Origin: Terriglobales bacterium
Lineage (GTDB): Bacteria > Acidobacteriota > Terriglobia > Terriglobales > Acidobacteriaceae
NCBI GenBank assembly: GCA_016185365.1
Contig: JACPNP010000016.1
Span: 1 to 55,180 of the forward strand
DNA: 55,180 bases
Direction: 5' to 3'
The notes under the pieces are model-generated. The model made no database searches. It was not told the origin of the DNA and saw only the letters and a program-made list of their open reading frames with translations. A program made the position numbers and the translations under genes. Position 1 is the first letter of the stretch, and each line of letters starts with the position of its first letter. This document shows positions 34,411 through 43,900 of the stretch, one piece after another.

Positions 34411-37366
34411 ACTTTGGACCACTGGGATCGGGGATCTTGTCTTCCGTTTTGGCGGGTGGCTTTTCCTTCGGCTTCGAAGGGTTCGTGGGGTCCGGGATCG
34501 AGTCGTCCGTCTTGGGTTGTGCCGGAGGCGGTTGCTGCGCCGGGGGCTGGGTCTTCTTGCCACCCAGCGCATCGAGGATGTTCTGCAATGTGCCACCGGA
34601 TTTTTTCTCGCCGCCAGGCCGCGTGTCCTGCGTCTTGTCGTCTTTCTTTCCGAAGATGGCATCCAGCACGCCGCCCTTGCCGCCCGCGGGGAAAAGGTTC
34701 TCCAGCTTCATTTTGGCGATGGCCTTGTAATCCGGCGCGACTCTCGGCGCGGACATGGACCCGGTGACGGTCACGGGCATCACCAGCTCGCCTTTGCTGT
34801 TGGCCAGCGCGGTCGTGAGATAGCCGCCCACCTGCGTGCCGCCGACGCTCTGGCTGAACTCCTTGTCCAGCACCGCGACCATCTGCAGGTCGAGCGCCTG
34901 CGAATTCAGGTCCACGGTGCCGCGGGCGGTGAGGGTCCCGGTATCGAGCAGCGCGTTCAGATTGTCGGTGACGGCCACGCCATCCTTGATCTTGAAATCG
35001 CCGGTGAGCTTCACCAGGTTCGTGACCTTTTTGTCCGGGACCTGCGCGCCGAAGAACTTGCCGATCTTGGCCAGCTCATTCAGCATGTCCAGCCCAACGA
35101 GCTTCCCGTTCTGCAGGTTGAGCGCCATGTCGCCGTTGATCGAGCGCGTCATCTCAGCCGCGGGTCCGCCGCGGAAGCCGGCGCTGGCATTGCCCGCCAG
35201 CGCGCCGTACAAGGTCTGCTTGATGCTGGAGACGGAAGAAAGCAACTGGTTCGCGTCCACTTTGTCCAGCTTGGTGTTCACCTGATAGAAGGTGTGGTCG
35301 CCTTGGAAATCGATGCTGATGGCGCCGGACTGCGTCCCGTTATAGACCTGGGCGGTGAACGGCGTGAGCGTCAGGACGCCGTGTTCCATCGTCGCTCCGC
35401 TCTTCGCGTTGCTCATCTGCAGCTGGCTCACGATCAGCGTGCCCGCCTGCAGGTCGCCCTTGCCGCGCAGGCGCATGGTGAAGGACTCGGGCGGAGCCTC
35501 CGCGGCGTACGCCACCGGTGTCAACGAGAACCATGATGTTTTCACGGGCGCGCTGTTCGCGGGCCGGAGCAGCGAAACGAACTCATTCAAGTCCCAGCGG
35601 TCAACGGCCAGAGTGAACTCCGTGAACGGGTCGGCGCCGGGCGCCAGGCCGCGCAGCGTCACTCGTCCGCCGGCGTTGCTTGATCCCATGGTGAATGCCA
35701 GATTGTCCAGCGTGACCGCGTTGCGAGAGAACGAAATGTCGGCATTTTTCACCTGGACCGGTCTCAAGAACGCTTGCAGCTCGAGTGACGCGTTGCGTAA
35801 CGATCCGCTGCCGCTGTAGTTCAGGGCCGCGGTGTTCTTGAGCGGGCCTTGCATACGCACATCGAGCGACACCGCGCCACTGCCGCGGATGCTTTCCAGC
35901 GCGGTCACGCCGTATGTCCGGCCGATGCCGATCAGATCTCCCAACTGCGCGTTGGGCGCGCGCAAGGCCGCGTCGATCACCGGGCTGCCCGAGGCGTACC
36001 CGGCAAGCGTGAATCGCGCGGTGACTGAAGTGGAGCCGCTGCCGGCGGTGAACTCATTCGAGCGGATCTCCTGCGGCGTAAGCGCCAGCTGGATCGAGGG
36101 AATGCGTACCGGTTGGGGCAATTGTTTTCCGGTGGCTGACAGATCGCGCGCCGCGAAGCTGCCCTCATAGACCGGATTCGCCGTTGTGCCTTGCGCGGTG
36201 ATGTCCACGTCCACTCGCCCGTTGATGTCCATGCCGGCGTTGAAGGCCACGCCGAACGCGCCCGCCAGGCGGGCCATCTCGGAGATCGACGCGCTCGCGG
36301 CCTTCACGCGTACAGCGATCCGCGCCGGTTGTGCCGAAGTCTCGATCGAACCCGCAACGGTGATCGGCGTCGGGCCCAGCTTGATCTCGCCTTTTTCGAT
36401 CTCCACCCTGCCGCCGCCGACCTTCAGCGCATAATCCGCGACGATGGGATATTCGATGGTCACGCCGCGGACCTTGCCGTTGGTCAAGGTCAGCGCGCCC
36501 TTGCTGCTCAAAACGCCGGCACGATTCCGGATCTCGCTCTTGCCGCTGGCGACGAAATCAAAGTTCGCCAGCTCCGCCACATTCATGAACTTTTGCACGC
36601 CTCCGAAGGAGACTTCGTCCAGCGTGACTTGCCCGTCGAAATCGGTCGCCAGAACATCCGAGGCCAGCGGGCCGCCCTTGCCCGTCAGACGGAATGTCTC
36701 CTTGCCTGTGCCTGGAAGGTGCGCGGCCAGGTCGAACTCCACCGGCTTGCCCGGCGCGTAGCCGGTCAGTGAGAGATCGATGTGGTCATAAAGGGCGCGC
36801 GGCTGGCGCGTCGCCAGGTCTGTGACCGCGACCTGGCCATCCACGATCGTCAGTTGCTCGAGCGTGAAGGCTTGCCCCGGCTTCGGCGGTGCGGCCGGCT
36901 GGGGAGAAGCGGGCGCGGCAGCAGGTGCGGTGGAAGGCGCCGCCTGGGGCGCAGGTTGCATTGCCACCGCTGATGGAGCATGGCCTAATGACGCGAAGTT
37001 CCACTGGCCCTGCAGATTCTTGATCAGCTCGATCTTCGGCCGGCGCAATTCCACCGTGTTGACCTGCACCTCACCCTGCAACAACGGCCATAGCTGGGCC
37101 GAGACCAGCAATTCCGGTACCTGCAGGAAGGGCCGGCCGCCGGGGAATGACGGGTCTTCCGCGATCAGGGCATTCTCCGCGCGGAAAGCCAGGGGGAAGA
37201 TCTTCAGGTCCATGCGCCCGAGCGAGACGGCGCGCCCGGTGCGCGTCTGCAATTCCGCCTGGATGCGGTCGCGATAGCGGTTCACGTCCAGCAGGTACGG
37301 CAGGGCGAGGGCCGCGATCAGTAGCAGCGCCAATACTACGCCCAACGCGATCCCGAGCTTCTTCAT
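34409..37366 (-). CDS. AsmA-family envelope protein
   Basis: 985 residues. One N-terminal membrane helix (LGIALGVVLALLLIAALALP) is followed by the AsmA N-terminal motif (YRDRIQAELQTRTGRAVSLG, then FPLAFRAENALIAEDPSF) and long beta repeats. The AsmA C-terminal region spans about residues 640-890 (KLDKVDANQLLSSVSSIKQT, then GFRGGPAAEMTRSINGDMAL, then FKIKDGVAVTDNLNALLDTG). AsmA-like proteins bridge inner and outer membranes and move phospholipids. A Pro/Ala insert (PAAAPASPQPAAPPKPG) and a Pro/Lys/Asp tail are disordered. There is no operon partner; it is convergent with the DksA-like gene. Confidence 0.92.
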   Translation of the reverse strand: MKKLGIALGVVLALLLIAALALPYLLDVNRYRDRIQAELQTRTGRAVSLGRMDLKIFPLAFRAENALIAEDPSFPGGRPFLQVPELLVSAQLWPLLQGEVQVNTVELRRPKIELIKNLQGQWNFASLGHAPSAVAMQPAPQAAPSTAPAAAPASPQPAAPPKPGQAFTLEQLTIVDGQVAVTDLATRQPRALYDHIDLSLTGYAPGKPVEFDLAAHLPGTGKETFRLTGKGGPLASDVLATDFDGQVTLDEVSFGGVQKFMNVAELANFDFVASGKSEIRNRAGVLSSKGALTLTNGKVRGVTIEYPIVADYALKVGGGRVEIEKGEIKLGPTPITVAGSIETSAQPARIAVRVKAASASISEMARLAGAFGVAFNAGMDINGRVDVDITAQGTTANPVYEGSFAARDLSATGKQLPQPVRIPSIQLALTPQEIRSNEFTAGSGSTSVTARFTLAGYASGSPVIDAALRAPNAQLGDLIGIGRTYGVTALESIRGSGAVSLDVRMQGPLKNTAALNYSGSGSLRNASLELQAFLRPVQVKNADISFSRNAVTLDNLAFTMGSSNAGGRVTLRGLAPGADPFTEFTLAVDRWDLNEFVSLLRPANSAPVKTSWFSLTPVAYAAEAPPESFTMRLRGKGDLQAGTLIVSQLQMSNAKSGATMEHGVLTLTPFTAQVYNGTQSGAISIDFQGDHTFYQVNTKLDKVDANQLLSSVSSIKQTLYGALAGNASAGFRGGPAAEMTRSINGDMALNLQNGKLVGLDMLNELAKIGKFFGAQVPDKKVTNLVKLTGDFKIKDGVAVTDNLNALLDTGTLTARGTVDLNSQALDLQMVAVLDKEFSQSVGGTQVGGYLTTALANSKGELVMPVTVTGSMSAPRVAPDYKAIAKMKLENLFPAGGKGGVLDAIFGKKDDKTQDTRPGGEKKSGGTLQNILDALGGKKTQPPAQQPPPAQPKTDDSIPDPTNPSKPKEKPPAKTEDKIPDPSGPK

Positions 37367-37506
37367 ATCCTCCTTTTAGTCTAATTCTCCGGCTTTGAAA
37401 AGTGACCGGACGCACCTGTCCGTGTGCGCGATTGACGCTGAGAAAACGCGCTTGTTACACTGATAGTTCCGCTTGCAACCAGCGTTCTCACCTGAAGGGA
37501 CTCCCT

Positions 37507-38310
37507 GTGCAAAGCCATACCCGGCATCAACTGAAACAAGACCGATTCACCGACGCCACCAAAGAGGCCATGCATTGGTCGGTGGAGCACCGCAATGCGC
37601 TGATGATCGCCGTGATCGTGCTGCTCGCGGTGGTGGTCGGCGGCCTGGGCTATATGCAGTACGCCGCCGCGCAGAACGAAAAGGCCAGCCTGGTGCTGGC
37701 CGACGCCATCCGCATCGTCAACGCGCCCATCATCACCGCCGACCAGCCCGCCAATCCTGACGTGAAAAGCTATGCCACCGTCGCCGAACGCGCCGGGGCC
37801 GCGCACGACGCGTTCCTGAAAGTCGCCAATGATTTCCCCGGCACGGCGAACGGGAAATACGCCCGCTATCTGGCCGGCGTCGCCGCCATGGAGAAAGGCG
37901 ACAACGCCGAGGCGGAGAAGCTCCTGAAGGAAGTGGCCGGCTATGGCAAGGACAACACCGCGCTCGCCAAGATGGGGCTGGCCGCGCTCTACCGCGATCA
38001 GAACAAGCTGGACGACGCCGCGCGCATGTACCGCGAGGTGATCGCGCTTAACGCGCCCATCATGCCCCGCACCACCGCGCAGCTCGAACTGGCCCAGATG
38101 CTCGAACCCAAACAGCCCGCGGAAGCCATCAAGGTCTACGAGGAAGTGCTGAAGCAGGAAGAGGACGCGCGCAAGGAACAGGCGGCCAAGTCCGGCACCA
38201 AAACCACGGGCGACGCGACCAGCGTCCTGGCCAACGCAGCTACCACCCAGAAATCCCCGCTCGAAGAGGCTGTGACCAAGAAGCTCGCCGAACTGCGTGG
38301 CAAGAAGTAA
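37507..38310 (+). CDS. Membrane-anchored TPR protein (YfgM-like)
   Basis: 267 residues, GTG start with AAGGGA 7 nt upstream. A cytosolic N-terminus (VQSHTRHQLKQDRFTD) is followed by one helix at about residues 33-54 (NALMIAVIVLLAVVVGGLGY) and TPR units (YARYLAGVAAMEKGDNAEAE, then KMGLAALYRDQNKLDDAARM, then TAQLELAQMLEPKQPAEAIK). This topology matches YfgM/BamD-like ancillary proteins that assist secretion or outer-membrane assembly; the precise role is not shown. It is divergent from asmA (140-bp gap) and followed by a strong terminator. Confidence 0.85.
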   Translation: MQSHTRHQLKQDRFTDATKEAMHWSVEHRNALMIAVIVLLAVVVGGLGYMQYAAAQNEKASLVLADAIRIVNAPIITADQPANPDVKSYATVAERAGAAHDAFLKVANDFPGTANGKYARYLAGVAAMEKGDNAEAEKLLKEVAGYGKDNTALAKMGLAALYRDQNKLDDAARMYREVIALNAPIMPRTTAQLELAQMLEPKQPAEAIKVYEEVLKQEEDARKEQAAKSGTKTTGDATSVLANAATTQKSPLEEAVTKKLAELRGKK

Positions 38311-38327
38311 TCACGGGTAAGTTTGCG

Positions 38328-38360
38328 ATCGCCCGGCGTCCGCGCCGGGCGATTTGTTTT
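38328..38360 (+). terminator. Intrinsic terminator after the YfgM-like gene
   Basis: ATCGCCCGGCG (38328-38338), a TCCG loop and CGCCGGGCGAT (38343-38353), followed by TTGTTTT. It abuts the stop of the convergent M15 peptidase gene. Confidence 0.9.
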
Positions 38361-38853
38361 ACGGGATACTGTTGCCCAAATACGGATCGTAGTCGTCGTC
38401 CGGATACCAGTCGCCGCGGAACAGCTCCGGCTGATCGGCCACGGAGACACGCTGCACGTGGCAGGAGTCCACAAAGCTGTGCTTGATGTTCGGCGAACCC
38501 CAATCGCCGCCCCAGATCAGCCCGTACTTTTTCGCCAGCACGCCGAGGAAGCTGAAGTCGCCCTTCCAGCTCGGGTCCTTGCCGACCGCGCGCACGATGT
38601 CCGCCGCCAGCCCGAAGTTGTGCACGCCCACGTTCTTCAGCTTCGATGCGCCCTGCTCGAACAACTGCTGCTGCCGCGCCTGGCTGCGGAAGGTCTCGAA
38701 CACCATCACCGCAATACCCATCGCGGCCGCATCGGTGACGATGCCCTGCACCTTTTGCCGCATCAACGGCTCCAACAGCGTCAGGTCCTTCACCCGGTTC
38801 GGGTCCTTGAACTTGGCGCTTTTCTTGATCGTGTCTTTATAGAAATTGCCCAT
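38359..38853 (-). CDS. M15-type peptidase (D-Ala-D-Ala carboxypeptidase / endolysin-like)
   Basis: 164 residues. HNFGLAADI (His78, Asp85) and SFVDSCHVQ (His132) are the zinc ligands of the VanY/CwlK/endolysin M15 family; GLIWGGDWGSPN is the typical loop before the last ligand. Members cut stem peptides of peptidoglycan. There is no signal peptide, which is normal for phage endolysins released by holins, but no holin gene is nearby. A single gene of phage type in a chromosomal context suggests domestication. A good GGGAG-like Shine-Dalgarno precedes ATG 38853. Confidence 0.85.
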   Translation of the reverse strand: MGNFYKDTIKKSAKFKDPNRVKDLTLLEPLMRQKVQGIVTDAAAMGIAVMVFETFRSQARQQQLFEQGASKLKNVGVHNFGLAADIVRAVGKDPSWKGDFSFLGVLAKKYGLIWGGDWGSPNIKHSFVDSCHVQRVSVADQPELFRGDWYPDDDYDPYLGNSIP

Positions 38854-38925
38854 CGGCCTGTCTCCCTTCCCGGAAACAGGCCGAACGGTAGCAAGAGTGA
38901 GGGGTCAGTGCATGAAAATCGCGTT

Positions 38926-38947
38926 CTTGTTCTGAAAACGGAACAAG
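38926..38947. repeat. GTTCCGNAAAC-type palindrome, copy 4
   Basis: CTTGTTCTGAAAACGGAAC with AAG. It overlaps the last bases before the secreted-protein stop and matches the copies at 15932, 22413 and 22568. Confidence 0.6.
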
Positions 38948-38948
38948 G

Positions 38949-39677
38949 CTAACGCACGGCGACCGCCAGGGTGTCATGGTGTGATCGGATCAGCGTCCGC
39001 AGATAGGGTCCGATCTGGTCGGCGCCCGCGAATCCGGCGGATTTGGCGGCGGCCGCTTCCTGGTCGTCAGGAACGTCGGCGCTCTCGGCGTAATGTTTGA
39101 GATCGCGGTAGAAACCGAGGGTGAACAGGTCCCAGGATGCGCCCCCGGCGCGGATGAAGATCAGGTTTTCCGGTCGCTTGATGCCGCGCAGAAAAGCGTT
39201 TTCCATCTCGCGCTGTTTGTAGAGTTCGGCGTGTCTGCCGGGAAGGGCAACGAACATCTCCACATGGAAAAAGCCGGAGCCGGTGAATGGTTTGCGGACG
39301 TCCGCCAGCGGCGGCCCATAGACAAAGACTTCCTCCTGCCAGGCGATCATCTCCTTCATTCTCTCCGTGTAGCCGGCCACGGCCCGGTCCGCCTGCTCTC
39401 GCCTGGCGATGCGCTCAGGCCGATAGTATTCGGCGTAGCTGCCCATCGGATACAGGATCAGCAAGTCCCAATGATCACCCTGGCTGTGGCGCATCCACAT
39501 GGGCGCGTCATCGCCACTCGCGGAGTAGCCCGGCATGCGCGCCTTGAGCAAGTCGATCAGTTCGAGCAAGTGTCCGGGCGCGGCTTGCACGAGCCGCGCG
39601 TTGTACAGATATCCAGAGTCTGACGCGACCGCGGGGATGGCCGACAACAGCACCGCGACGAGCAATAGCCTGTGCAT
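38949..39677 (-). CDS. Secreted protein of unknown function (242 aa)
   Basis: A signal peptide (MHRLLLVAVLLSAIPAVAS) precedes two similar halves: WDLLILYPMGSYAEYYRPER and WDLFTLGFYRDLKHYAESAD. Each repeat looks like a ferredoxin-like dimeric alpha-beta barrel unit (ABM/NIPSNAP type), so the protein may be a tandem duplicate of that fold. The intervening FHVEMFVALPGRHAELYKQR supports this reading. No catalytic motif is obvious. It lies 36 bp downstream of the aminotransferase stop on the same strand, so they may be co-transcribed. The function is unknown. Confidence 0.68.
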   Translation of the reverse strand: MHRLLLVAVLLSAIPAVASDSGYLYNARLVQAAPGHLLELIDLLKARMPGYSASGDDAPMWMRHSQGDHWDLLILYPMGSYAEYYRPERIARREQADRAVAGYTERMKEMIAWQEEVFVYGPPLADVRKPFTGSGFFHVEMFVALPGRHAELYKQREMENAFLRGIKRPENLIFIRAGGASWDLFTLGFYRDLKHYAESADVPDDQEAAAAKSAGFAGADQIGPYLRTLIRSHHDTLAVAVR

Positions 39678-39712
39678 ATCTCACCTCTGTTTGAAATTCC
39701 TGGGGATACGAC

Positions 39713-40885
39713 TCAGCCGACGCTGACCGTGGCTTTCAGCTTCATCAGCCGGTTGCAGGCCTCGACCAGGTCGCCATCGGTCTTGGCATAGCAGAAGCGC
39801 AGCAGGTTGCGTCCGGCATCGTCGTGATAGAACGCATCCCCGGGCACGGCGGCCACGCCGGTCTTCTCCAGCAAGAACATGGCTTTCGCCTTACTGTCCT
39901 TGCCCGGCAGGTTGGACGCATCCGCCAGCACATAATACGAGCCGCGCGGCGCACTGAAGCTGAATCCGGACTCGCGCAACGCGTCGCAGAGCAGGTCGCG
40001 CTTCTTGCGATAGTCGCGGCCGAGGCCGTCATAAAAATCCTGGCCCAGCTCATTCAGTCCGGCGGTGGCGCCGTGCTGGAAGGGCGCGGGCGCGCAGATA
40101 TAGACCAGGTCGTGATAATAGGCCATGGCGGGAAGCCAGCGCTCCGACCCCACCGCGTAGCCCACGCGCCATCCGGTGATGCTGAAGGTCTTGGAGAATC
40201 CGCTGAAGGTCAGCGTGCGTTCGAACATCCCCGGCATCGTGGCCGGGCTGATGTGTTCGGCGCCGTCATAGAGGACGTACTCGTAGATCTCGTCGGTGAA
40301 GACAAACAGGTCGTGCTTCTTGGCCAGATCGGCGATCCAGCCCAGCTCCTCTCGGCGGAACACCTTGCCGCTGGGGTTGGCGGGCGAGTTCACCACGATG
40401 GCCTTGGTCCGCGGCGTGATGGCACGCGCCAGATCGTCGTGCGAGAAGTTCCACTCCGGCGACTCCAGCCGGATGAACCGCGGCACCGCCTGCATGGTCA
40501 CCAGGGTGTGATAGTGATAGCCGTAGTACGGTTCGAAGAGGATGACCTCATCGCCCGGCTCCAGCAGCGCCATGCACGCGGTATAGAACGCTCCGGTGGA
40601 GCCGTTGGTGACGATCACTTGCGTATCCGGGTCGGCGGGGATGCCGTTGTAGCTCTTCATCTTCCGCGCGATGGCCGCGCGCAGCGGCGCGATGCCGTCA
40701 AGCCGCACATAGATGTTCAGCCCGCGGTCCATGGCCTCTTCGGCCGCGCGGCGCACCACGGCCGGCACCGGCGTGTCGCAGATGCCCTGGGCCAGGTTCA
40801 CGCCTCGCACCTTGTCACACTCCACGCTCATCACGCGGATCTCGGATTGGGCGATGTCACAGGCCAGCTTGTTCAGGGAGAGCAT
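39713..40885 (-). CDS. PLP-dependent class I/II aminotransferase
   Basis: 390 residues. Fold type I signatures are NLAQGICDTPVP, VTNGSTGAFYTACMALLEPG, VVNSPANPSGKVF, FVFTDEIYEYVLYDG and SGFSKTFSITGWRVGY with Schiff-base Lys232 and Arg240; LRFCYAKTD closes the active site. The aspartate/kynurenine aminotransferase-like group is the best fit, but the amino-acid substrate is not fixed by sequence. The first 17 codons and 29 bp upstream are duplicated in front of the YVTN gene at 44959-45038. A secreted-protein gene follows after 36 bp. Confidence 0.94.
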   Translation of the reverse strand: MLSLNKLACDIAQSEIRVMSVECDKVRGVNLAQGICDTPVPAVVRRAAEEAMDRGLNIYVRLDGIAPLRAAIARKMKSYNGIPADPDTQVIVTNGSTGAFYTACMALLEPGDEVILFEPYYGYHYHTLVTMQAVPRFIRLESPEWNFSHDDLARAITPRTKAIVVNSPANPSGKVFRREELGWIADLAKKHDLFVFTDEIYEYVLYDGAEHISPATMPGMFERTLTFSGFSKTFSITGWRVGYAVGSERWLPAMAYYHDLVYICAPAPFQHGATAGLNELGQDFYDGLGRDYRKKRDLLCDALRESGFSFSAPRGSYYVLADASNLPGKDSKAKAMFLLEKTGVAAVPGDAFYHDDAGRNLLRFCYAKTDGDLVEACNRLMKLKATVSVG

Positions 40886-40914
40886 GGGGTCCTCGGTGAA
40901 ATGATTCTATGACA
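40835..40914. repeat. 80-bp direct repeat, copy A (5' end of the aminotransferase gene)
   Basis: The sequence covers the first 17 aminotransferase codons (MLSLNKLACDIAQSEIR) and 29 bp upstream. Copy B at 44959-45038 matches at 72 of 80 positions without gaps, in the same orientation. Confidence 0.9.
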
Positions 40915-40938
40915 GTCGGCGAACCGCTGCAGGTCGCA

Positions 40939-43900
40939 TCACGGTTGTACCGTGATGGAGATATCAAGTGTCTGTGAAGCGCCGGTGATCGGCCCCATGC
41001 CATTGGCGCGGACAGAGACTGTGCTTTGCCCGCTGGGCGTCGGAGGTGAGTTCACGACGACCCTCGCGCTGCCGCCCCCGCACGCCGGCATAAGCGTAAC
41101 CAATGCGAGGCATAGCGTGAGCCACGGAAAAGATCGTTTTCGCCCCACGCGCGGTATGCCTGCCAACGCAATCAATCCACCACCCAGAGCCCACGCCGCC
41201 AGGAATGGCGCTTCGTATCCTGGGCCGGGGATCGAATGGAGAGACGCATTCGGGCCGGTCGTGACGACGCGCAGGGTCGTCGAGACCGGAGTGTTGCCAT
41301 TCGGCGTCAAGGTCGTCTGGGTGAAGATGCATGACGCTTGTGCCGGCAGCGCCGCACAACCCAGATTGATACTGCCTGCAAATCCATTCCGTGGGGTCAG
41401 GGTGATGGTGAACGTGGCGGTTTGGCCGGCGCGGATCGTCGCGCTGGGCGGGGCCGCCGCAAGCGTGAATCCGGCATCGACGATCTGGCTGATGGCGGCA
41501 TCCGCACCCAAGTGATTCTCATCTCCGCCGTAGGAAGCAGTGATGGAGTGCTGGGCCTGAGACAAGGTGCTCGTGCTGAAGGTGGCCATGCCATTGGCAT
41601 CGAGCGCCTGCGATCCCAGCGCGGTCGTGCCATCGAAGAAGGTCACGACTCCGGTGGGCGGAAGACCCGCGGAAGAGATCGCCGCCGTAAAGGTGACCGG
41701 GCTGGAAACGTTGCTTGGATTCTGTGAAGACGCAAGGAGATTGACGCTGGGCGCGCGCGTCACGGTCAGGGTCCCGGGGAACAGCGTGATCGCATAATTG
41801 GAAATTGCGGCGCCGGCTGGTTCCGGCGTGATCGGATATGTTCCAACCGGACTCAATGTCGTGGCAGGCGACGTGTACGTCGCGGTGATCACATCTCCAT
41901 TCTGGGTGATTGCGACCAGCCCGGTGAAAGCCGGATTCGGAGCTCCGTGGGTCTTGGCGCTGCTATTCGCCAAGATGTTGAGCGGGGCTTTGAGAACCTT
42001 AAGGATGCCGGACGCTGACGTCGCGGCGTACAGCCCTTGTGCCGCAGATTCGGCATGCAGCGCATGGTCCCCGGCGGACAATTTCCCGACGTCAAACGCG
42101 GCGCTCCCATTGCTGTCCAAAGTCATGGAAACGGCGGCTGTACCATCCACACTCAGGCCGACATCACCCGCAGCCGAGCCATTCAACCCCGTGACTCCCA
42201 CCGTCACCATCCCATTCTGACCGTAAGTGACATCGGTTGCGAAGATCAGCGCAGTCGTTAAAGCGTTCACTTGTTGGATCAGTGTCGCCGACGCGCTGCC
42301 GGTAAATCCAGGCGCTCCCGAATAAATCGCTGAGATGTTATGCAGCCCGACTGACAGGCTCGAAAGTTGCAGCGATGCTTCGCCGCTTCCATCCAGCGTC
42401 ACCGGGGAGCCAAGGCTCACACCGGCATCCTGGAATTGGACCGTTCCCGTGGGGCTGCCCGTGGACACTGCGATGGGGCTCACCGTTGCCGTAATGGTCA
42501 CAGTGTTCGAAAAATCTGCGGGGTTTTGGTCGGAACTCAACGCTATCGTGGTCGGCGACGGCACTACGGTAAAGACATAAGCAGCCATCGCACCCGTGAT
42601 CGAACTGCCGGTAGACGCGGAGGTCGACTCTTGTCCGTCCGTGGCGAACGCATAAAGGATATGAGTCCCGAGCGGAACATTCTGCAACGTGGCCGCGAAG
42701 TCGGAGCCCACGCGGGTCGCTCTCTGCCACCGTCCGCGCGAAAAATCGAGTTGATAATACAGATTGCGAGGCGCCGGCGTGGATGGCGCGTACGTGCTTT
42801 CAACCGTGAAAGTGAATGTTGGTTCGCTCCCGATCGAAACATTCCCTGCGAGCGGAGTGATCGAAGTCACGAGCGGGACCGTGTGAACGGCTTGCTCTTC
42901 CACTGCGGCAATGCCGCTTTCGAAATAGGTGATGTAGGCGCGACCCGTCACTGGGTTGAATGCCGCAAAAAGAGGTCCGCCGGAGGTCGGGTCGAATGCC
43001 CCCGGAACAGTGGTTGTGGCCAGCGTGGCGCTGTCGATCACCAACATGGTGTTGGAATTCTGCAAAGCAACGTAGATCTGGCCGGAGTTGGGATTGACTG
43101 CCATCCCGTTTGGCGACGGAGCTGTGGCGATCGTTTGCGTCGTCAGAGTGTCTGCGTCGATCACGGTGACGCTATCGCTTCCGATGTTCCCCACGAATAC
43201 GCGCCGCGTCAGCGGATCGATGGCGATAGCCCGCGGAAATGCTCCCACGGACACCGTGGATGTATTCAGAGTCACCGGATCGATGGCCATTACGGAATTT
43301 GACACCTCGTTACTTACAAATATCCTGCCTGTAACGGTATCCACTCCAAGGCTGTTCGGACTGTTTCCGGTCGGAACGGTCGTCACGGCAAAGGTAAAGC
43401 CGTCGATGACGTGCAGCGCATTGTTGTTCCGGTCGAGGGCAAAGATGAGGTTCCTGACGGTGTCCATCGTGAGCGACGTGGGGTTCCCCAGGGCGGGGAT
43501 CGGGGCCGTGAGCATCGCATCCGTGGCGCCATCGAAGACGCGCAGGATGCTGTCGAAACCGAATAGATAGATCCGGTCATGCACGGCATCCGCAACCAAT
43601 ACGCCATCCAGGCCGGTTGTGATCACGCGCCAGGCATCGGTATCGCCATCGATCTCAAGCAGCCGCCTCGTCGATACATTCAGGATGGGATCGTAGGCCA
43701 CATCGATCAAATAGACCCGGTTCGTGGCTGGATTCAATGTGATCGCGGTCGGCAATTCGCCTATCGGGAGGGTGGTGGACGTGTTTGTGGCGCCATCGAC
43801 CAGCGTTAGCTGCGGACCGACAGTGTCACTCGGATCAAAGATCGGGACGTAAATCTTATTACTCGCTGGATTCACCACCGGCTGCAACGGTCGCGGGCCG